DNA from: Charina bottae
Taxonomy: Eukaryota > Chordata > Lepidosauria > Squamata > Charinaidae
DNA length: 64,000 nucleotides
Direction of reading: 5' to 3'
Assembly (NCBI GenBank): GCA_023362775.1
Contig: JALMGJ010000002.1
Location: 109,299,981 to 109,363,980 of the forward strand
Within the stretch, counting starts at the first letter, position 1. Each line of letters opens with the position of its first letter. The notes under the pieces were generated by a model. That model was given only the letters and a program-made list of their open reading frames with translations, was not told where the DNA came from and searched no databases. The position numbers and the translations under genes are program-made. This document shows positions 43,297 through 54,994 of the stretch, piece by piece.

Positions 43297-43733
43297 CTAT
43301 GGTTTTTCCAGTAGTAATGTATGGCTGTGAGAGTTGGACCATAAGGTTAGCTGAGCGCCGAAGAATTGATGCTTTCGAACTGTGGTGCTGGAGAAGACTC
43401 TTAAGAGTCCCTTGGACTGCAAGGAGGTCAAACCAGTCAATCCTAAAGGAAATCAACCCTGACTGCTCATTGGAAGGACAGATGCTGAAGCTGAAGCTCA
43501 AATATTTTGGCCACCAAATGCGAAGAGAGGACTCACTGGAAAAAACCCTGATGCTGGGAAAGACTGAAAGCAAAAGGAGAAGGGGATGGCAGAGGATGAG
43601 ATGGTTAGATAGCATCACCGACGTAATGAACATGAATTTGAGTAAACTCCGGGTGACAGTGGAGGACAGGAAGGCCTGGTGTGCTATGGTCCATGAGGTC
43701 ACAAAGAGTCGTACACGACTAAACAACTGAACA
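43297..43733 (+). pseudogene. BovB C-terminal domain
   Basis: A 143-residue frame (start used at 43299) with MVFPVVMYGCESWTIR, FELWCWRRLLRVPWTARRSN, LKYFGHQMRREDSLEKTLML and WLDSITDVMNMNLSKLR, ending HEVTKSRTRLNN. This is the standard C-terminus of BovB ORF2, one frame away from RT because of a single-base deletion. The 3' UTR is short and passes straight into the CAACAACAACA tail. Confidence 0.9.
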
Positions 43734-43759
43734 ACAACAACAACATGGTTATCCTTTAC

Positions 43760-44183
43760 TGAAACTGTTATGTAAAAAATTTCACATACATACAATATAA
43801 ATTTATAGAAGCAAACCACTTCCCATTTTTAAAGCAAAATTCAATATCACAATAAAGAATTTGAATTAGGAACTTTCGTCATATTTGGCAATACAGTCCT
43901 ATCTTATTTGTATGCATTGCAATCCTAAATACTGTATGCTACCTTAAAATAAATTTATACCCAAAGGAACTACAGTAACTTCAAGCAAATGTGTTTATGA
44001 TTACAATCCTTCTTCAACGATTGACAAAATGTCTGCTTTCTAAACAAATTTGTCTTTGATGTGGTTAAATTGTTTCTTTCCTGATGTTGTTTGTTTGGGA
44101 ATATCATGTTGCTTCATTCTGATTGTAGCTGCTAGATTTAATGCCACATCATTGCTAAACGTTTGCAGAAAAATTTCCATTTG
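43760..44183. other. Unassigned AT-rich sequence
   Basis: No supported gene or repeat seen. Confidence 0.35.
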
Positions 44184-44197
44184 ATTCCATATAAGTA

Positions 44198-44528
44198 AGG
44201 TAAAGGTTCCCCCCGCACATTTGTTCAGTCGTGTCTGACTCTAGGGGCCGGTGCTCATCTCCGTTTGTTAGCCGAAGAGCCAGCGTTGTCCGAAGATGCT
44301 TCCACGGTCATGTGGCCGGCATGACACGCACGGAACGCTGTTACCTACCCACCAAAGTGGTACCTATTCATCTACTTGCATTTGCATGCTTTCGAATTGC
44401 TGGATTGGCAAGAGCTGGGGCGAGTGCGGGAGCTCACTCCGTCACGCGGGGCTAGGGATTCGAACCTCTGAACTTGCGACCTTCTGATCAACAAGCCTGG
44501 CGTCTTACCCACTGAGCCACCACGCCCC
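44198..44528 (-). mobile_element. ACA-SINE-like element, full length
   Basis: A 331-bp minus-strand SINE with a perfect 14-bp target duplication ATTCCATATAAGTA (44184-44197 and 44529-44542). Read 5' to 3' it has a tRNA head with 'ggcgtggtggctcagtgggt', a B box region 'ggttcgaatccctagcc', a central domain and a tail ending 'gggggaacctttacctt'. It is Pol III transcribed in principle and depends on LINE machinery. Confidence 0.93.
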
Positions 44529-44542
44529 ATTCCATATAAGTA

Positions 44543-46129
44543 CAAGACTTAAAAAAACTTTAGGAGGCAAGAAAAGAAGAAAAATGGCCCATTGCACAAA
44601 AAAGAACCATGGAGTTTGGGGAAAACATTTCAACAAGATATTGCCTGAGCATGCCATCAGCCAGTGAGATGTGGGACAAGACTTACCTGCACAGGATTTT
44701 GTGGGATGCTCTTTTACATCTAGAGCTCTGGAATAGAGAGAGAAGACAGAGAAACAAAACCTCAAGAAATCATTGCTATTTCAATAAACCAGTAAACAAA
44801 ACAGTCTTTATATCACCATGGTGACAGATGGATGACATTGTAAGATACTTCAAATTACTAGTGAGAAAATGGTCACAGACTGCTATGACCTTCCCACTAG
44901 CCTACTGGAGGAGAAAAGTCCTGCTTGTTGCTTTCTGTTTTTTAATGTTTGGAAAAATATTAATGTATCCTCTTCCAGAACCATCTGGAATTATCCTATA
45001 TTAATTCATAGAAAAAAATGAAACCATATTGCTGATCTAAGAAATACTTTTGTGTCTTGATTTGTGAACTCTCATCTTGAATATGAAGCAAGAAAGAATA
45101 AGATTGGAGAATAAAGAGAGATTTTAATTTGTCTCTTAGAATAAATTTCATTCTTCTGTTTCTTAGTAGCAGCTAACTATGCTGTGGAAATTTATTCTCT
45201 TCCCCTAAGGTTACAAAGCTATTCACTTTGGGGCCAAACCGTTATGCAGGACAAATGCAAGACAACAGCCCTACATATCTACAGTATGTATCATCAAAAC
45301 TCCAAAGTTAGAAATTGCTTTTTAGTTTTCAGCCGAGCCCTAGGAATGCACAGATGCACATTTCAGGTGAAACAGAGAACTGTTTATCCATAGAGGAATG
45401 TCAACCCAAGCCTTGCTCCAGCATCTATCTATCAAGACAAAATTCTTTTACCCAAGTAAACAACCTTGGGACGATCCAGTAAAATCTCTGATAATCTTGC
45501 AGTTTTGTTATGAAATACTTTTCTTATATTGTATGCATGTGGTACCATGGTCTTAATAGCAAAATAAGAGCTACTGGAAAGAAAATGGGAAAAAAATTAG
45601 AATGCAGGAGTAGAATACCCCCCAAAGCTCTTGAAGGAAAGATAAGAAGTGGGGCATGAATAGGTAGATTTTATAGGAAGTATAATTTTTTTTATCACTC
45701 CTATTTAATCTCAATATGTCACACCACTTTATCTTTAATCTGCTGCCCACAGGTAGAGTAAATGTTCTGAGTTAAAATATTTGGAAGAAAAGCACTATCA
45801 GGACTGAATTCATATGAGCCATATATTTCAGTGCTTGATTTTCGTCTGATATTTTCCATCTAGTTGGTTTAGAAAACTCTCTCTTCGGTCTCTCTGTCCT
45901 GTAGGTGGCACTGTTGCTCCATAACTTTCCTCAGCATTCTAATGAGTTTAAGAATTATAAACTGAATTAGAAAAGAATGGAACCCCCCCCCCCCCCAGTA
46001 AGGCTAGCAAAGCAGAAAGGAAAAAAAATATGGTAGAAGTAAAGAAATCTGCCTTATTTTTAAAACTTGCTTATGACTGAAGATTTATTGACAAGTTTTT
46101 AACTTTTGGGATTCATTGCAGCTTACATA
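44543..46129. other. Unassigned sequence
   Basis: About 1.6 kb; no supported gene. It contains a C14 homopolymer at 45983-45996, which may also be an assembly-sensitive site. Confidence 0.35.
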
Positions 46130-46342
46130 GATTTGTGCCTTTGAGTCAATCTTGACTCCTGGCGACTGCCTGAACTAGTCCCTGCAGTTTTCTTGGCAAC
46201 ATTTTTGGAAGTGGTTTGCCACTGCCTTCTCCCTAGGGCTGAGAGAGAGTGACCGGCCCAAGGTCACTCAGCTGCTACGTGCCCAAGGCAAGATTAGAAT
46301 TCAGGTCTATCCTACCTTAACCATTAGACGAAACTGGCTAGT
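46130..46342 (-). mobile_element. Sauria-type SINE
   Basis: Complement of the tRNA-headed SINE with a BovB-like tail. The tail side reads 'gagtcaatcttgactcctgg', 'gcagttttcttggcaacatt', 'ggaagtggtttgccactgcc'. The body reads 'gagtgaccggcccaaggtca', and the head is 'taaccattagacgaaactgg'. Confidence 0.85.
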
Positions 46343-47330
46343 AGTTATGCACTGCACAGAGATTACTGTATTTCTAGACATAAGCTGTGCTCACACAAAG
46401 CCAAATCAGCCTTCTTTTTCGAGGATTCACACATACTGCACCAAATGGGCACACGTAATTTGTACTCAGGTGTTAGAATCCTACATAAACTAGGATCCAG
46501 GCCAGGCATACAGTTGTCCCTGAGTTGAATGAGCGCACATCTTGTCATGCAAATGGATGAGTACGTGAAACAGCCATAAGTGATTTTATTGAGTAATTGT
46601 GCGTTCACAGGTGTCCAGACAATTGTGAGTGTCTGTCTTTTAAGCCACAAAGAAGAATGCAGACGACATTCACCTTCAGGAGTTCCACAGCAGCTAAAAT
46701 GCTTGGCATGCGGAATGGAAAGCATTTCCCAATGAAATGACATTGCCCTTCAGGGTTGGAAAGATAATTACTTGCTGCCAGTTGCAGTTAAATAATACTG
46801 TGGTATCTAATCCAGAAGACTCAGATGCTCCCCTTCTTGATCCTCCTTCACGTCAATGCACTGGAGCACATTGGGCTGTGTTGTGCCCCAAAGCAAAAGG
46901 AGGCAGAGGGTGGGAAACATGATCGGGAGAGGACCAGGCTAATTGAAATTGCAACTGTGACAGGCCGAAAGGCAGGGAAGGATTCCTGGGGCTGCAAGAG
47001 AAGCATAGTAGAGATTTTGGAAGGCTTGGGTATGAAACATTTATTCAATACTTAATAATTATCTCCTTTCTGTTCAGTTTGCTTAGTCTGCTTCTGAGTG
47101 TTCTACTGAAAATACACAATTCTTCATTTCCATTTCCTGTGTAATGAGCTGGAAGCAGAAAAATCAGTTATTAAAAATATTCTGAATAATTACACATTTT
47201 CACACTGAAATAATCAAACAATTGTTATTGCTTGTGCTCTCTGTCTTTGGCATTGCACTGATAGAGACTCACCTTTTCCTTTCATTTGTTTTTACCACTG
47301 CCCCATGTCCTCATGAGATAACCAGTTGCC
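46343..47330. other. Unassigned sequence
   Basis: No supported gene or repeat seen. Confidence 0.35.
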
Positions 47331-47339
47331 CCTTAGCTA

Positions 47340-47712
47340 TTGTAATAAAAAGCCCACTACCAAAGAAGGAGCCAGTTTGGTGTACTGGTTAAGGCACTGG
47401 GCTAGAAACTGGGAGACTGTGAGTTCTAGTCCCATCTTAGGCACAAAGACCTTGGGCCAGTCACTCTCTCTCAACCCTTGGAAGGAGGCAATGGCAAACC
47501 ACTTCCGAAAAACCTTGCCAAGAAAACGGCAGGGACTTGTCCAGGCAGACTCTGAGAATCGGACACAATTGAACGTAAAAAACAAACAAACAAAGAAGGG
47601 AGACGTAACCGAGTGTACAAACTATTGTACAATATCCTTGGTTTCACACGCTAAGAAAATAATGCTTAGGATCATCCAACACAGAGCAGAGCCCTACATG
47701 GAAAGGAAGTAA
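47340..47712 (+). pseudogene. Old RTE-type RT fragment, split by a SINE
   Basis: On either side of the SINE at 47370-47590 is RTE coding sequence. To the left 'cccactaccaaagaagg' corresponds to the PIPKKG motif. To the right 'gggagacgtaaccgag' and ECTNYCTISLVSHAKKIMLR correspond to the ECSNYRTIALISHASK block of BovB. The joined order is natural only when the SINE and one CAAAGAAGG are ignored. The fragment is short and old. Confidence 0.75.
47370..47590 (+). mobile_element. Sauria-type SINE inserted in the RTE fragment
   Basis: Starts 'agccagtttggtgtactggt', has the B-box-like 'gagttctagtcccatc', the body 'gaccttgggccagtcactct', and a BovB-like tail 'ggcaaaccacttccgaaaaa', 'ccttgccaagaaaacggcag', 'gaatcggacacaattgaacg' with CAAA repeats. 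The 9-bp target duplication CAAAGAAGG flanks it (47361-47369 and 47591-47599). Confidence 0.9.
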
Positions 47713-49139
47713 CCAACTAGAGATTTTTCTAAACAATTAGTTCAGTGGAGCTCAGGTTATATCAAATCTCCCAGGCTGTCACAGAATGCTACCATTAGTT
47801 GAAAGCTGTGTACTGTTCTTTAGCAAAGGAACAAGTTGCCAGTAAATTAAATCAGAGTTAAGAGCTCTGATAAAGAACTCCAGTCTCTTTCTTTAGCACA
47901 ATTGTGTGGATAGTATTTTGGGATGCTTGGCACACATGACTCACATATATACAGTACATATATACATATATACATATCAGCTAGTAATAAAATTCTAAGT
48001 CTGTTTGATTCTGAAAAGCTCCCTGGGATTTAAAAATCTGCTGTGCATGGATAATTAGTCTTCTGCTATTATTTTAGGAAAAGCAGGGCTATTGATTTAA
48101 ATTAGAGCCAAGCACAAGGAAATGTACCTTGAATGGGCCAAGTTTGGGGAATATAGTTGAGCCGGCAGATCTTATTTTGATTAGTAAGGATAGGTGCTAA
48201 TTATTGAAATACTTTGCTATATGGCTGCTTCTGACTGTTTTCCAAACAAGATGGGCTCTCCAGATATCCCAAGGATTGTTTGATCTTGCCCTATGGATCT
48301 CCTTCATGACTCATGTTGCTACTGTAGTCAATATAGAGGCAAGTCATAGAAACTGGGAAAAGTGTAAAGAAAATTCTTCCAAAAAATGCCAGGATAGCCC
48401 AAAAATGCCAAGATAGCCAAAAAGAAGCAGCCAAGATGATTCAAGAGGACAAGCTACAACCCATAAATGGCTTGTGCATGTAACAGTCTCATTGACAGTC
48501 ACATTTCAACATGAGTTTGATCCACTCTCACAATAGGATTAATCACTTCATTATATCTCATTCTTTCAAGTGTTTGCTTTCCAAGGGGCTTTACAAACAT
48601 AAATAAAATAAGAATCAGTACATTTAGACATTGGTTTGGAGTATTTTCATTTACAAAGTAGAAATGCTGGTACATGCAAAGGAATCAAATCTTCAATTAG
48701 GGTTAGTTAATTAATTATTCAATTAAAATAATGCAGAATTCAATCTGGAAAGTCAAAGTTCATCAACCCCAATGGTTAGTACAGAGTTAACAGGTAAAGA
48801 GCAAGGGGGAGTTAGAGACATGAGCCAAGACAGGTTTCAAACTGGGCTAGGCAAAAGACAGCACTTTGGATCCAAAGGGTCATGGACATTGTCTTGAGTA
48901 CCTCAAGAGTCTTTGACATTGTCTTTCTTGAAAAGCTACCCTCAACTTCCACATTTAAAAAAAGAGAGAGAGAAGGAAAGTGTGTGTGAAAGAGTATGTG
49001 TCATGATCTTTCTGTGTGATTAGTTTGGGATACATTCACACTTACTGTAAAAATCCTCCTGGGCATGCTAAAACATTGCATGCATAGTTGGGATGGACCA
49101 TTACTGTCCTAATTAAGAACATATGCAAGTATTTATTTC
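47713..49139. other. Unassigned sequence
   Basis: No supported gene. It has a short (ATAC)-type tract at 47945-47980 and a small tandem repeat of 'aaaatgccaagatagccc' at about 48385-48420. Confidence 0.35.
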
Positions 49140-49305
49140 TGTTTATTACACTAATATTTCACCTTTCCTCACAGAGTTCCTGGTAGCATACATATAGCTC
49201 TGCTCAGAGGTAAACTGGGGTGACAGAGTATGGCTGGCTCAAGGTCACCCAGTGAGCTTCATGACTGAGGATGGACTTCAATCTGGTTTTAGTCTAGAAT
49301 CAAAG
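49140..49305 (-). mobile_element. Old SINE fragment, MIR- or tRNA-type
   Basis: Carries 'tggctcaaggtcacccagtg' and 'agcttcatgactgaggatgg', the complement of a SINE body. The preceding 'tatttcacctttcctcacag' may be its LINE-like tail. Too decayed to assign firmly. Confidence 0.45.
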
Positions 49306-49549
49306 GGTAGTTACTAATGCAGCACCAAAGAACCAAATATCTATATTGAAGTGAGGGGATGTTAAGCAGTGTAGCACAAAGTGGAAGAAACACAAAATTA
49401 GGGGCAGGCATTACAGCATAAACCCTATGTAACAAAATTTACTTTTCAAACTCTTCAATCATTACTTAAAATGAAACTAAAAGAAAAAGAAATAGAAAAG
49501 AAAATAAGAAACCTACTCAATTCAGCTATCCCCAAACTGAGCACTGTAC

Positions 49550-49745
49550 AGATGTGAATACTTTAAATCCCAGAATTGTCAGTAATAGCCATGCTGGTGG
49601 GGAATTCTAGCAGATGAAGTCCAAGCATCTAGATGAGTGTTTCTCAACCTTGGTCACTTTCAGATGTGTAGGAGTTGAAGTCGAATTCTGGGAGTTAAAG
49701 TCCACACATCTTAAAGTCGCCACGGTTGAGAAACACTGATGTGGA
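49550..49745. mobile_element. hAT-like MITE with inverted ends
   Basis: The ends 'gtgtttctcaaccttgg' (49635) and 'ccacggttgagaaacac' (near 49720) are inverted repeats. Between them lie 'gaattctgggagttaaagtc' and 'cacacatcttaaagtcgcc'. The upstream part 49550-49630 ('catgctggtggggaattcta') may be a second related copy. This pattern is common in reptile hAT MITEs. Confidence 0.65.
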
Positions 49746-51584
49746 AGGTACCCAAACTGAGAAAGTCAATTTGAAGGTTTGCCTTGCTATGAAGCAAACC
49801 CCAATGCTAATTGTGAGTCCCGAGACAGGCATATCAAAACACCTGAGGTTTTGGAAACTTTGAGGGAGTGGTTTTAGCAAAAGAAAAAAAGAAAAAGATT
49901 TCATTAAGCTTCCATTGATTCTTGGGGGTCAATGAAAGAAGCAGATGCTAAGCATTCTGGATGCTAAAGCAGAGCCTAGAAGGCTACTCACCAAGTTAAT
50001 TTATTTAATCAGGCACTGGAGTATTTAAAGCACTTTTCAGACAGATTAAAATGTACAGTGGAACCTAACCTGCAATTCTCAGAGACTCCAGTCATCACTT
50101 GCTATATTGTAGAATGATTTGTAGGAAGTAGTCATCACCTTTCTTTTCACCTTTCCTATTTATAGGAGAGATCTTCTCAGGGTAAGAAGAGAGGGAGAGA
50201 GGAAGCAGAAGGAAGATTCCTTCAGAAAAAATATAAAAACTTGATTTGTTTCTTGTCACTTACCAAAAGCAACAAAAATTGAACTTGTTTTGAATGTTCA
50301 TTCAACGGAGAGGAAGCAGAAAAAGATACCTGGGTCACAGATAAAACTCTGAAGATAGATTTTAAAAAATCCAAAGCCATGTAGAAATGCAGCTGACATG
50401 AAGCACTCTTGGCAGTCCCAAGTGAAATACAACAAATTATTAGAATATAGAGCTCACTTCATTTCGTTCATTAAAATGAGTTTTCCTTACATTGTAAAGC
50501 TCTCTGCTGTTTCCTCTGCAGAATCCCTGGCCTTGAATTATAAAAACTAAGAAAGCTGGAAAAATGGATCCAAGTTAATTGATTAGAACATTTTTTTCAG
50601 CAGAGCACAACCCAATTCTCCGCTGTTGGTTTGTTTTTTTAAGAATAGCAAACATTAATTGGAAATATAGACTGAAAATAGTTAATGCATCACACTGCTA
50701 TGTATAACCTCTTATTTGTGCTGAAAAACAGGAAAATTATAAAATTAGACCCAGGAGATTTTCTGACAGCTTGGTATCTTACAAAGGTTAGAGTAATGAA
50801 AAATACTATAATGGAGCTACAATAATACACACAGTTACCTAGGAAATAAATTCCATTAAATTCAGTAGGACTTATTTCTGAATAGTCATAGATAGAACTG
50901 ATCTACCAGGCATTATTTCTCCATGTTATCCATTTCTCCTAGTTAAATGTATCATACCAAAATTTTAATGGATTTTTCTATTAGCAAATATTAAAAACAG
51001 CTGTTGTGAAGCCTGACTGATTCTTCCTTACCTTTTAGTTGTCATACATATTTATGGATTGTATTAATATTCTATTAACAACTCCCGCCCCTCAAAAAAA
51101 AACCCCTTCCGTTAGATTTGTTGGATTAGTGTGTTGTACTAAAGACATTTCAGTTACACTCAAGCTCCAAAATGCCATGAAATTGTGGCTGCCCTGAAGG
51201 ATACATTGTTCAGGAAATTCAGCATAACACCTACGCTGTGGCTAATTACTCTTCAAGGTATCCCAAGATTATTTATTGCTTTTGCCACTGCAAACTAACA
51301 CAACTACCTCCCCATCCAGAAACTGTTTCTAATCTACTCTTTTGGATAGCAGCAATCTGTAGTGGCAATAAAACCAGTAAGCATTATGGCACATGACACC
51401 CTGGATGATTCAACATGGCATCAGTGTTTATAAATGACAGTATAGTATGATTTAGAAGATATTCTTTTCTCTTTTCTTTTCTTGATCAATTAATAAAATA
51501 ACCCAATTATTTAACCTTATGCAAGACTGGGTGTGTTAACATTTAAATATCCCTTCCTTGAGTTAATTTACTGGGTCCATTAAC
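49746..51584. other. Unassigned sequence, possible conserved non-coding DNA
   Basis: About 1.8 kb without identified repeats. The stretch 50380-50800 has no simple repeats or TE landmarks and is the most unique-looking part of the right half. Function cannot be inferred from one sequence. Confidence 0.3.
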
Positions 51585-51720
51585 TCTTGGGCCAGTCATT
51601 TTCTCTCAGCCCTAGGAAGCAGGCAAGGGCAAACCACTTCCAAAAAACCTTGCCAAGAAAACTGTCCAGGCAGTTGCCAGAAGTCAACCCTCACTTGAAG
51701 GCACCAAAATACTGTATATA
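51585..51720 (+). mobile_element. Sauria-type SINE 3' part
   Basis: Has 'cttgggccagtcattttctc', 'ggcaaaccacttccaaaaaa', 'ccttgccaagaaaactgtcc' and a worn BovB-like end. The tRNA head is missing. Confidence 0.75.
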
Positions 51721-52347
51721 AAAATAGAGTTTTCCTGACACAAACATTCTCTTGACCAAGTTAAGTATGTCATAGTAACTGGTGAATATACTGTATTTAA
51801 ACATGGGTTTGGGGTGTCTGTCATCCTGGATCAGTGTTGCGGTTTGGATTAGATGACAGATAACTTTATTCCAGCTTATCTTTCAAAGGTCTTATCATTT
51901 TTGACCACTATCAGAACCCTACTTTTGTGCTGATTTCATATAGCATCTCCTGGTTTTGTCAAATATTTTGTAGTTGAATGTCTCATTGGCTAAGTCTTAC
52001 CTAGTAGGTTGCCAAAAGTAATTTTTAAAAAATTCAGCCAATAGCTTCCTGTTTGGCAAATGGGAATGATACAGGTACAAGACTGAATATAATAATGTGG
52101 AAATGTATGTTTGTTTCTCCAGGACTCACAGGGGAATATGCATAATGAAAACCTAAGCTGTAAATTCTACTTTCATAAGCGAGCTACTCCAGATTGCCTT
52201 ACTCTGAATATGAGGCAAAAAATGGGAAGCAAGAGAGAAAGGATAGTTAGATTAGATTCAAACTGAGTTGCTATGGAATATAAACATGGAAATGAAAAGG
52301 GAGTTAATACTGGTATATTTAATTCATTTGCATGAATTAAAGAATAG
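51721..52347. other. Unassigned sequence
   Basis: No supported gene or repeat seen. Confidence 0.35.
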
Positions 52348-52354
52348 TATGAGT

Positions 52355-52651
52355 ATGGCTCAGTGGTTAAGACGCTAGGCTTGTCAATCGGAAGGTTGGC
52401 GGTTCGAGACCCTAGCCCCACGTGACGGAGTGAGCTCCCGCACTCGCCCCAGCTCTTGCCAACCTAATGCAAGTAGATAAATAGGTACCACTTTGGTGGG
52501 ACGGTAACAGCATTCCGTGCTTGTCATGCCAGCCACATGACCGCGGAAGCATCTTCAGACAGCGCTGGCTCTTAGGCTAAGAAACGGAGATGAGCACCGC
52601 CCCCTAGAGTCGGACACAACTGTGCAGGGGAAACCTTTACCTTTACCTTTT
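52355..52651 (+). mobile_element. ACA-SINE-like element
   Basis: Head 'atggctcagtggttaagacg', B box region 'ggcggttcgagaccctagcc', central block 'accactttggtgggacggta', and the tail 'cggacacaactgtgcagggg', 'aaacctttacctttaccttt'. A 7-bp target duplication TATGAGT flanks it (52348-52354 and 52652-52658). Confidence 0.9.
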
Positions 52652-52659
52652 TATGAGTG

Positions 52660-53317
52660 GACTTGAGGTGGGGGTGGGAATGTGATATTGAATAGGGAAG
52701 AAGCCAAAAACCTTTTTGCACCACTTTTTCATGGGGGTTGGTGGGCATAAAGGGTGTAAATAGAGAGGGATCTCAGGGTACTGGAGGACCACACTGAACC
52801 AGAGAACACCCTGCTCTTCATGTTGTTCAGCCAGTTAGAAGCCATGAGAGGGGGTTGGAAGGGCCACTGGTCCTTTGAGTCAAGTCTTCTCTGCCCTGTT
52901 TTACATCCACCACATTTTTTTCAAGCTTTCCAAGGTGGGGCATTTGCAGCCTTAGAAAATGTCAGCCACATGGGTGAGCAGAGTTGTAAGCAGAGGGATT
53001 TGATGTTGGATTTCCATTTCTGAGATAAGAGGCATTCTTTGATCTTGAGGGAGGGGGAAGCCAATGAAATCCATAGCTTCTGGATGGCACACCAAATCAT
53101 TCATTCTTCCCAGATTATAGTTTCAAGCAATACATTGCTGGTAGACTTGCCAAACCTTAATAAACTACATTGGCAAGGATCCATGGGAAGATATATTAAG
53201 GTGAAACACAAACACATAGAGCTGTAAACATGACCTAGGTTTACTTCCAGTTGTGCATGTATTATTTCTTTTTTTCTTGGAAAAAAAGAAATACATTCCC
53301 TTTTTGTTTTATGTGAC
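52660..53317. other. Unassigned sequence
   Basis: No supported gene or repeat seen. Confidence 0.35.
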
Positions 53318-53352
53318 TGGATGGATGGATGGATGGATGGATGGATGGATGG
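53318..53352. repeat. (TGGA)n microsatellite
   Basis: About eight TGGA units followed by imperfect TAGA units. Confidence 0.95.
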
Positions 53353-53670
53353 GTAGATAGATATCTTCAGTATTGGGGTTCCTCCCCCTAAAAATAACTT
53401 TTTACTGTAATAACAGTAAAAAATTATTATAGCTGCTCAAGATCTCTTTCCATTATTCAGCAATGAAACTGTTATTAACATGTATCAGCTTTTTTCACAT
53501 AGTGAAATATTGAGATAAAATTAATAAATAATAATTATCAAATTAATAGATTCCAAAAGTAGTATCATAAATAAATTATGCTAAATAAGAGAAAGCTCAA
53601 TATATTTTCTTCAGTTTAATTTTGTTAGGATTCTGTGGAAAACAACATTTTTTAAATAACATAAATTATT

Positions 53671-53863
53671 TTTATTTATTTATTTATTATTTGGATTTAT
53701 CCCCGCCCATCTCTACCATGGTAGACTCTGGGCGGTTTACAATCACAATATAAAAGTTAAAAGACTATACATTTAAAAACTGCCATAAAAATAAAAAATA
53801 AAAATCCAAAAGATGGTATGTTGTTAAAAGGAGGATATTATTACGCTAACCACCCCCAGGAGG
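53671..53863 (-). mobile_element. Short L2-derived element (copy 2)
   Basis: Nearly identical to 10373-10558 and starting at the same nucleotide (minus strand CCTCCTGGGGGTGG). It ends with the L2 terminal block and AAATA tail. A perfect 13-bp target duplication AACATAAATTATT flanks it (53658-53670 and 53864-53876). The two insertions are independent because their target sites differ. Confidence 0.85.
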
Positions 53864-53879
53864 AACATAAATTATTATC

Positions 53880-54670
53880 TTAAATTTAACCTGATGAGAA
53901 AAAGAGGATCAGATAAATCCATGTACTCCATGGATTTGGTCAGGTGATGAATATGCCTCATCAATTTGATAGTACTCAGCTACTTTCAGTTTCTTATTCT
54001 AGTTCATCCTAAGTATATGGATTTGGAAATCTCAAATCATGCTGAATTCAGTGGATTTTCAGATGATAAATATGAATAAGATTTGAATGGTAATTACTGT
54101 TCTCATGAAACTACTAGTCCTCCTACTATGAAATACTGGATTTAATTAATTTAAGATAATCAATTTTCCAGACAAAATACCATATAATTTTTGTATTTTT
54201 TTTTAAAAAAGTAGAAGTTAAGGTTTTTAGAATTATCTTGAAGACTCTTTACAGTCATATATGAAAAGTTTTTTTAAAAAATCTCAAAGATCCAGGGTAA
54301 TAGTTTGGAATAAAAGCTGTCTCCTTTTTTTAGTCTGTTTTGTAATAAAAAAATCTATCATGGTCTCAGGGAGATAAAATGTATTTTCCTATGTTGAAGT
54401 GTAGAAAAAAGAGAAAATGGGTATTTCAACTCTTTTATTAATGTGATTCATTTTTATCTTGAACAGTCACCAACACTTTTTGGAACATTGTACATACAAG
54501 GAAATAAGGCATTCATCTTTAAAAGTTGAAGAAAAAAAATAATCTAAGGAGATAATCTAGTGGAGATATTACCTGCAAAAGCATATTGAAATGTAAGGAG
54601 GTATTGAGTCACAGAAAAGTTTCATAATAAAAGGTGCACAACATTCTATATTACATTCAGCTAATAGTTC
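53880..54670. other. Unassigned AT-rich sequence
   Basis: No supported gene or repeat seen. Confidence 0.35.
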
Positions 54671-54675
54671 TTACT

Positions 54676-54987
54676 ATTAATCCTAAAGGAAATCAACCCT
54701 GACTGCTCATTGGAAGGACAGATACTGAAGCTGAAGCTCAAATACTTTGGCCACCTAACGCGAAGAGAGGACTCACTGGAAAAGACCCTGACTGGGAAAG
54801 ACTGAAGGCAAAAGGAGAAGGGGACGGCAGAGGATGAGATGGTTAGATAGCATCACCGATGTAACAAACATGAATTTGAGTAAACTCCGGGATGCAGTGG
54901 AGGACAGGAAGGCCTGGCGTGCTATGGTCCATGAGGTCACGAAGAGTCGGACATGACTAAACGACTGAACAGCAACAAAACAACAAT
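54676..54987 (+). mobile_element. RTE-BovB 3' fragment
   Basis: Closely matches 43437-43744: 'taatcctaaaggaaatcaac', 'atactttggccacctaacgc', 'gatggttagatagcatcacc' and the end 'agtcggacatgactaaacga' with a CAACAAAACAACAA tail. TTCTTAC occurs on both sides (54669-54675 and near 54989), a possible 7-bp target duplication. Only the last part of the C-terminal domain is present. Confidence 0.85.
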
Positions 54988-54994
54988 ACTTCTT

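Larger units (their letters stand above)
40222..43744 (+). mobile_element. RTE-BovB LINE with inverted 5' end and nested solo LTR
   Basis: The insertion is bounded by a 12-bp target duplication ATGGTTATCCTT (40210-40221 and 43745-43756). The first 311 bp (40222-40532) are BovB leader/endonuclease start in reverse orientation; direct BovB sequence runs from 40533 to the 3' end 'agtcgtacacgactaaacaa' plus CAACAACAACAACA. A 455-bp solo LTR (41701-42155) sits in the ORF. Apart from that, the coding region has a single visible frameshift near 43296. It was close to intact when it was hit and is the best-preserved LINE here. Confidence 0.93.

Noticed and set aside
43292..43819. Minus-strand 175-codon frame
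   Set aside because: It is antisense to the BovB C-terminal domain and has no independent support.
47326..47712. 128-codon continuous coding region
   Set aside because: It is a chance fusion of an RTE fragment and a SINE, proven by the CAAAGAAGG duplication at the SINE ends.
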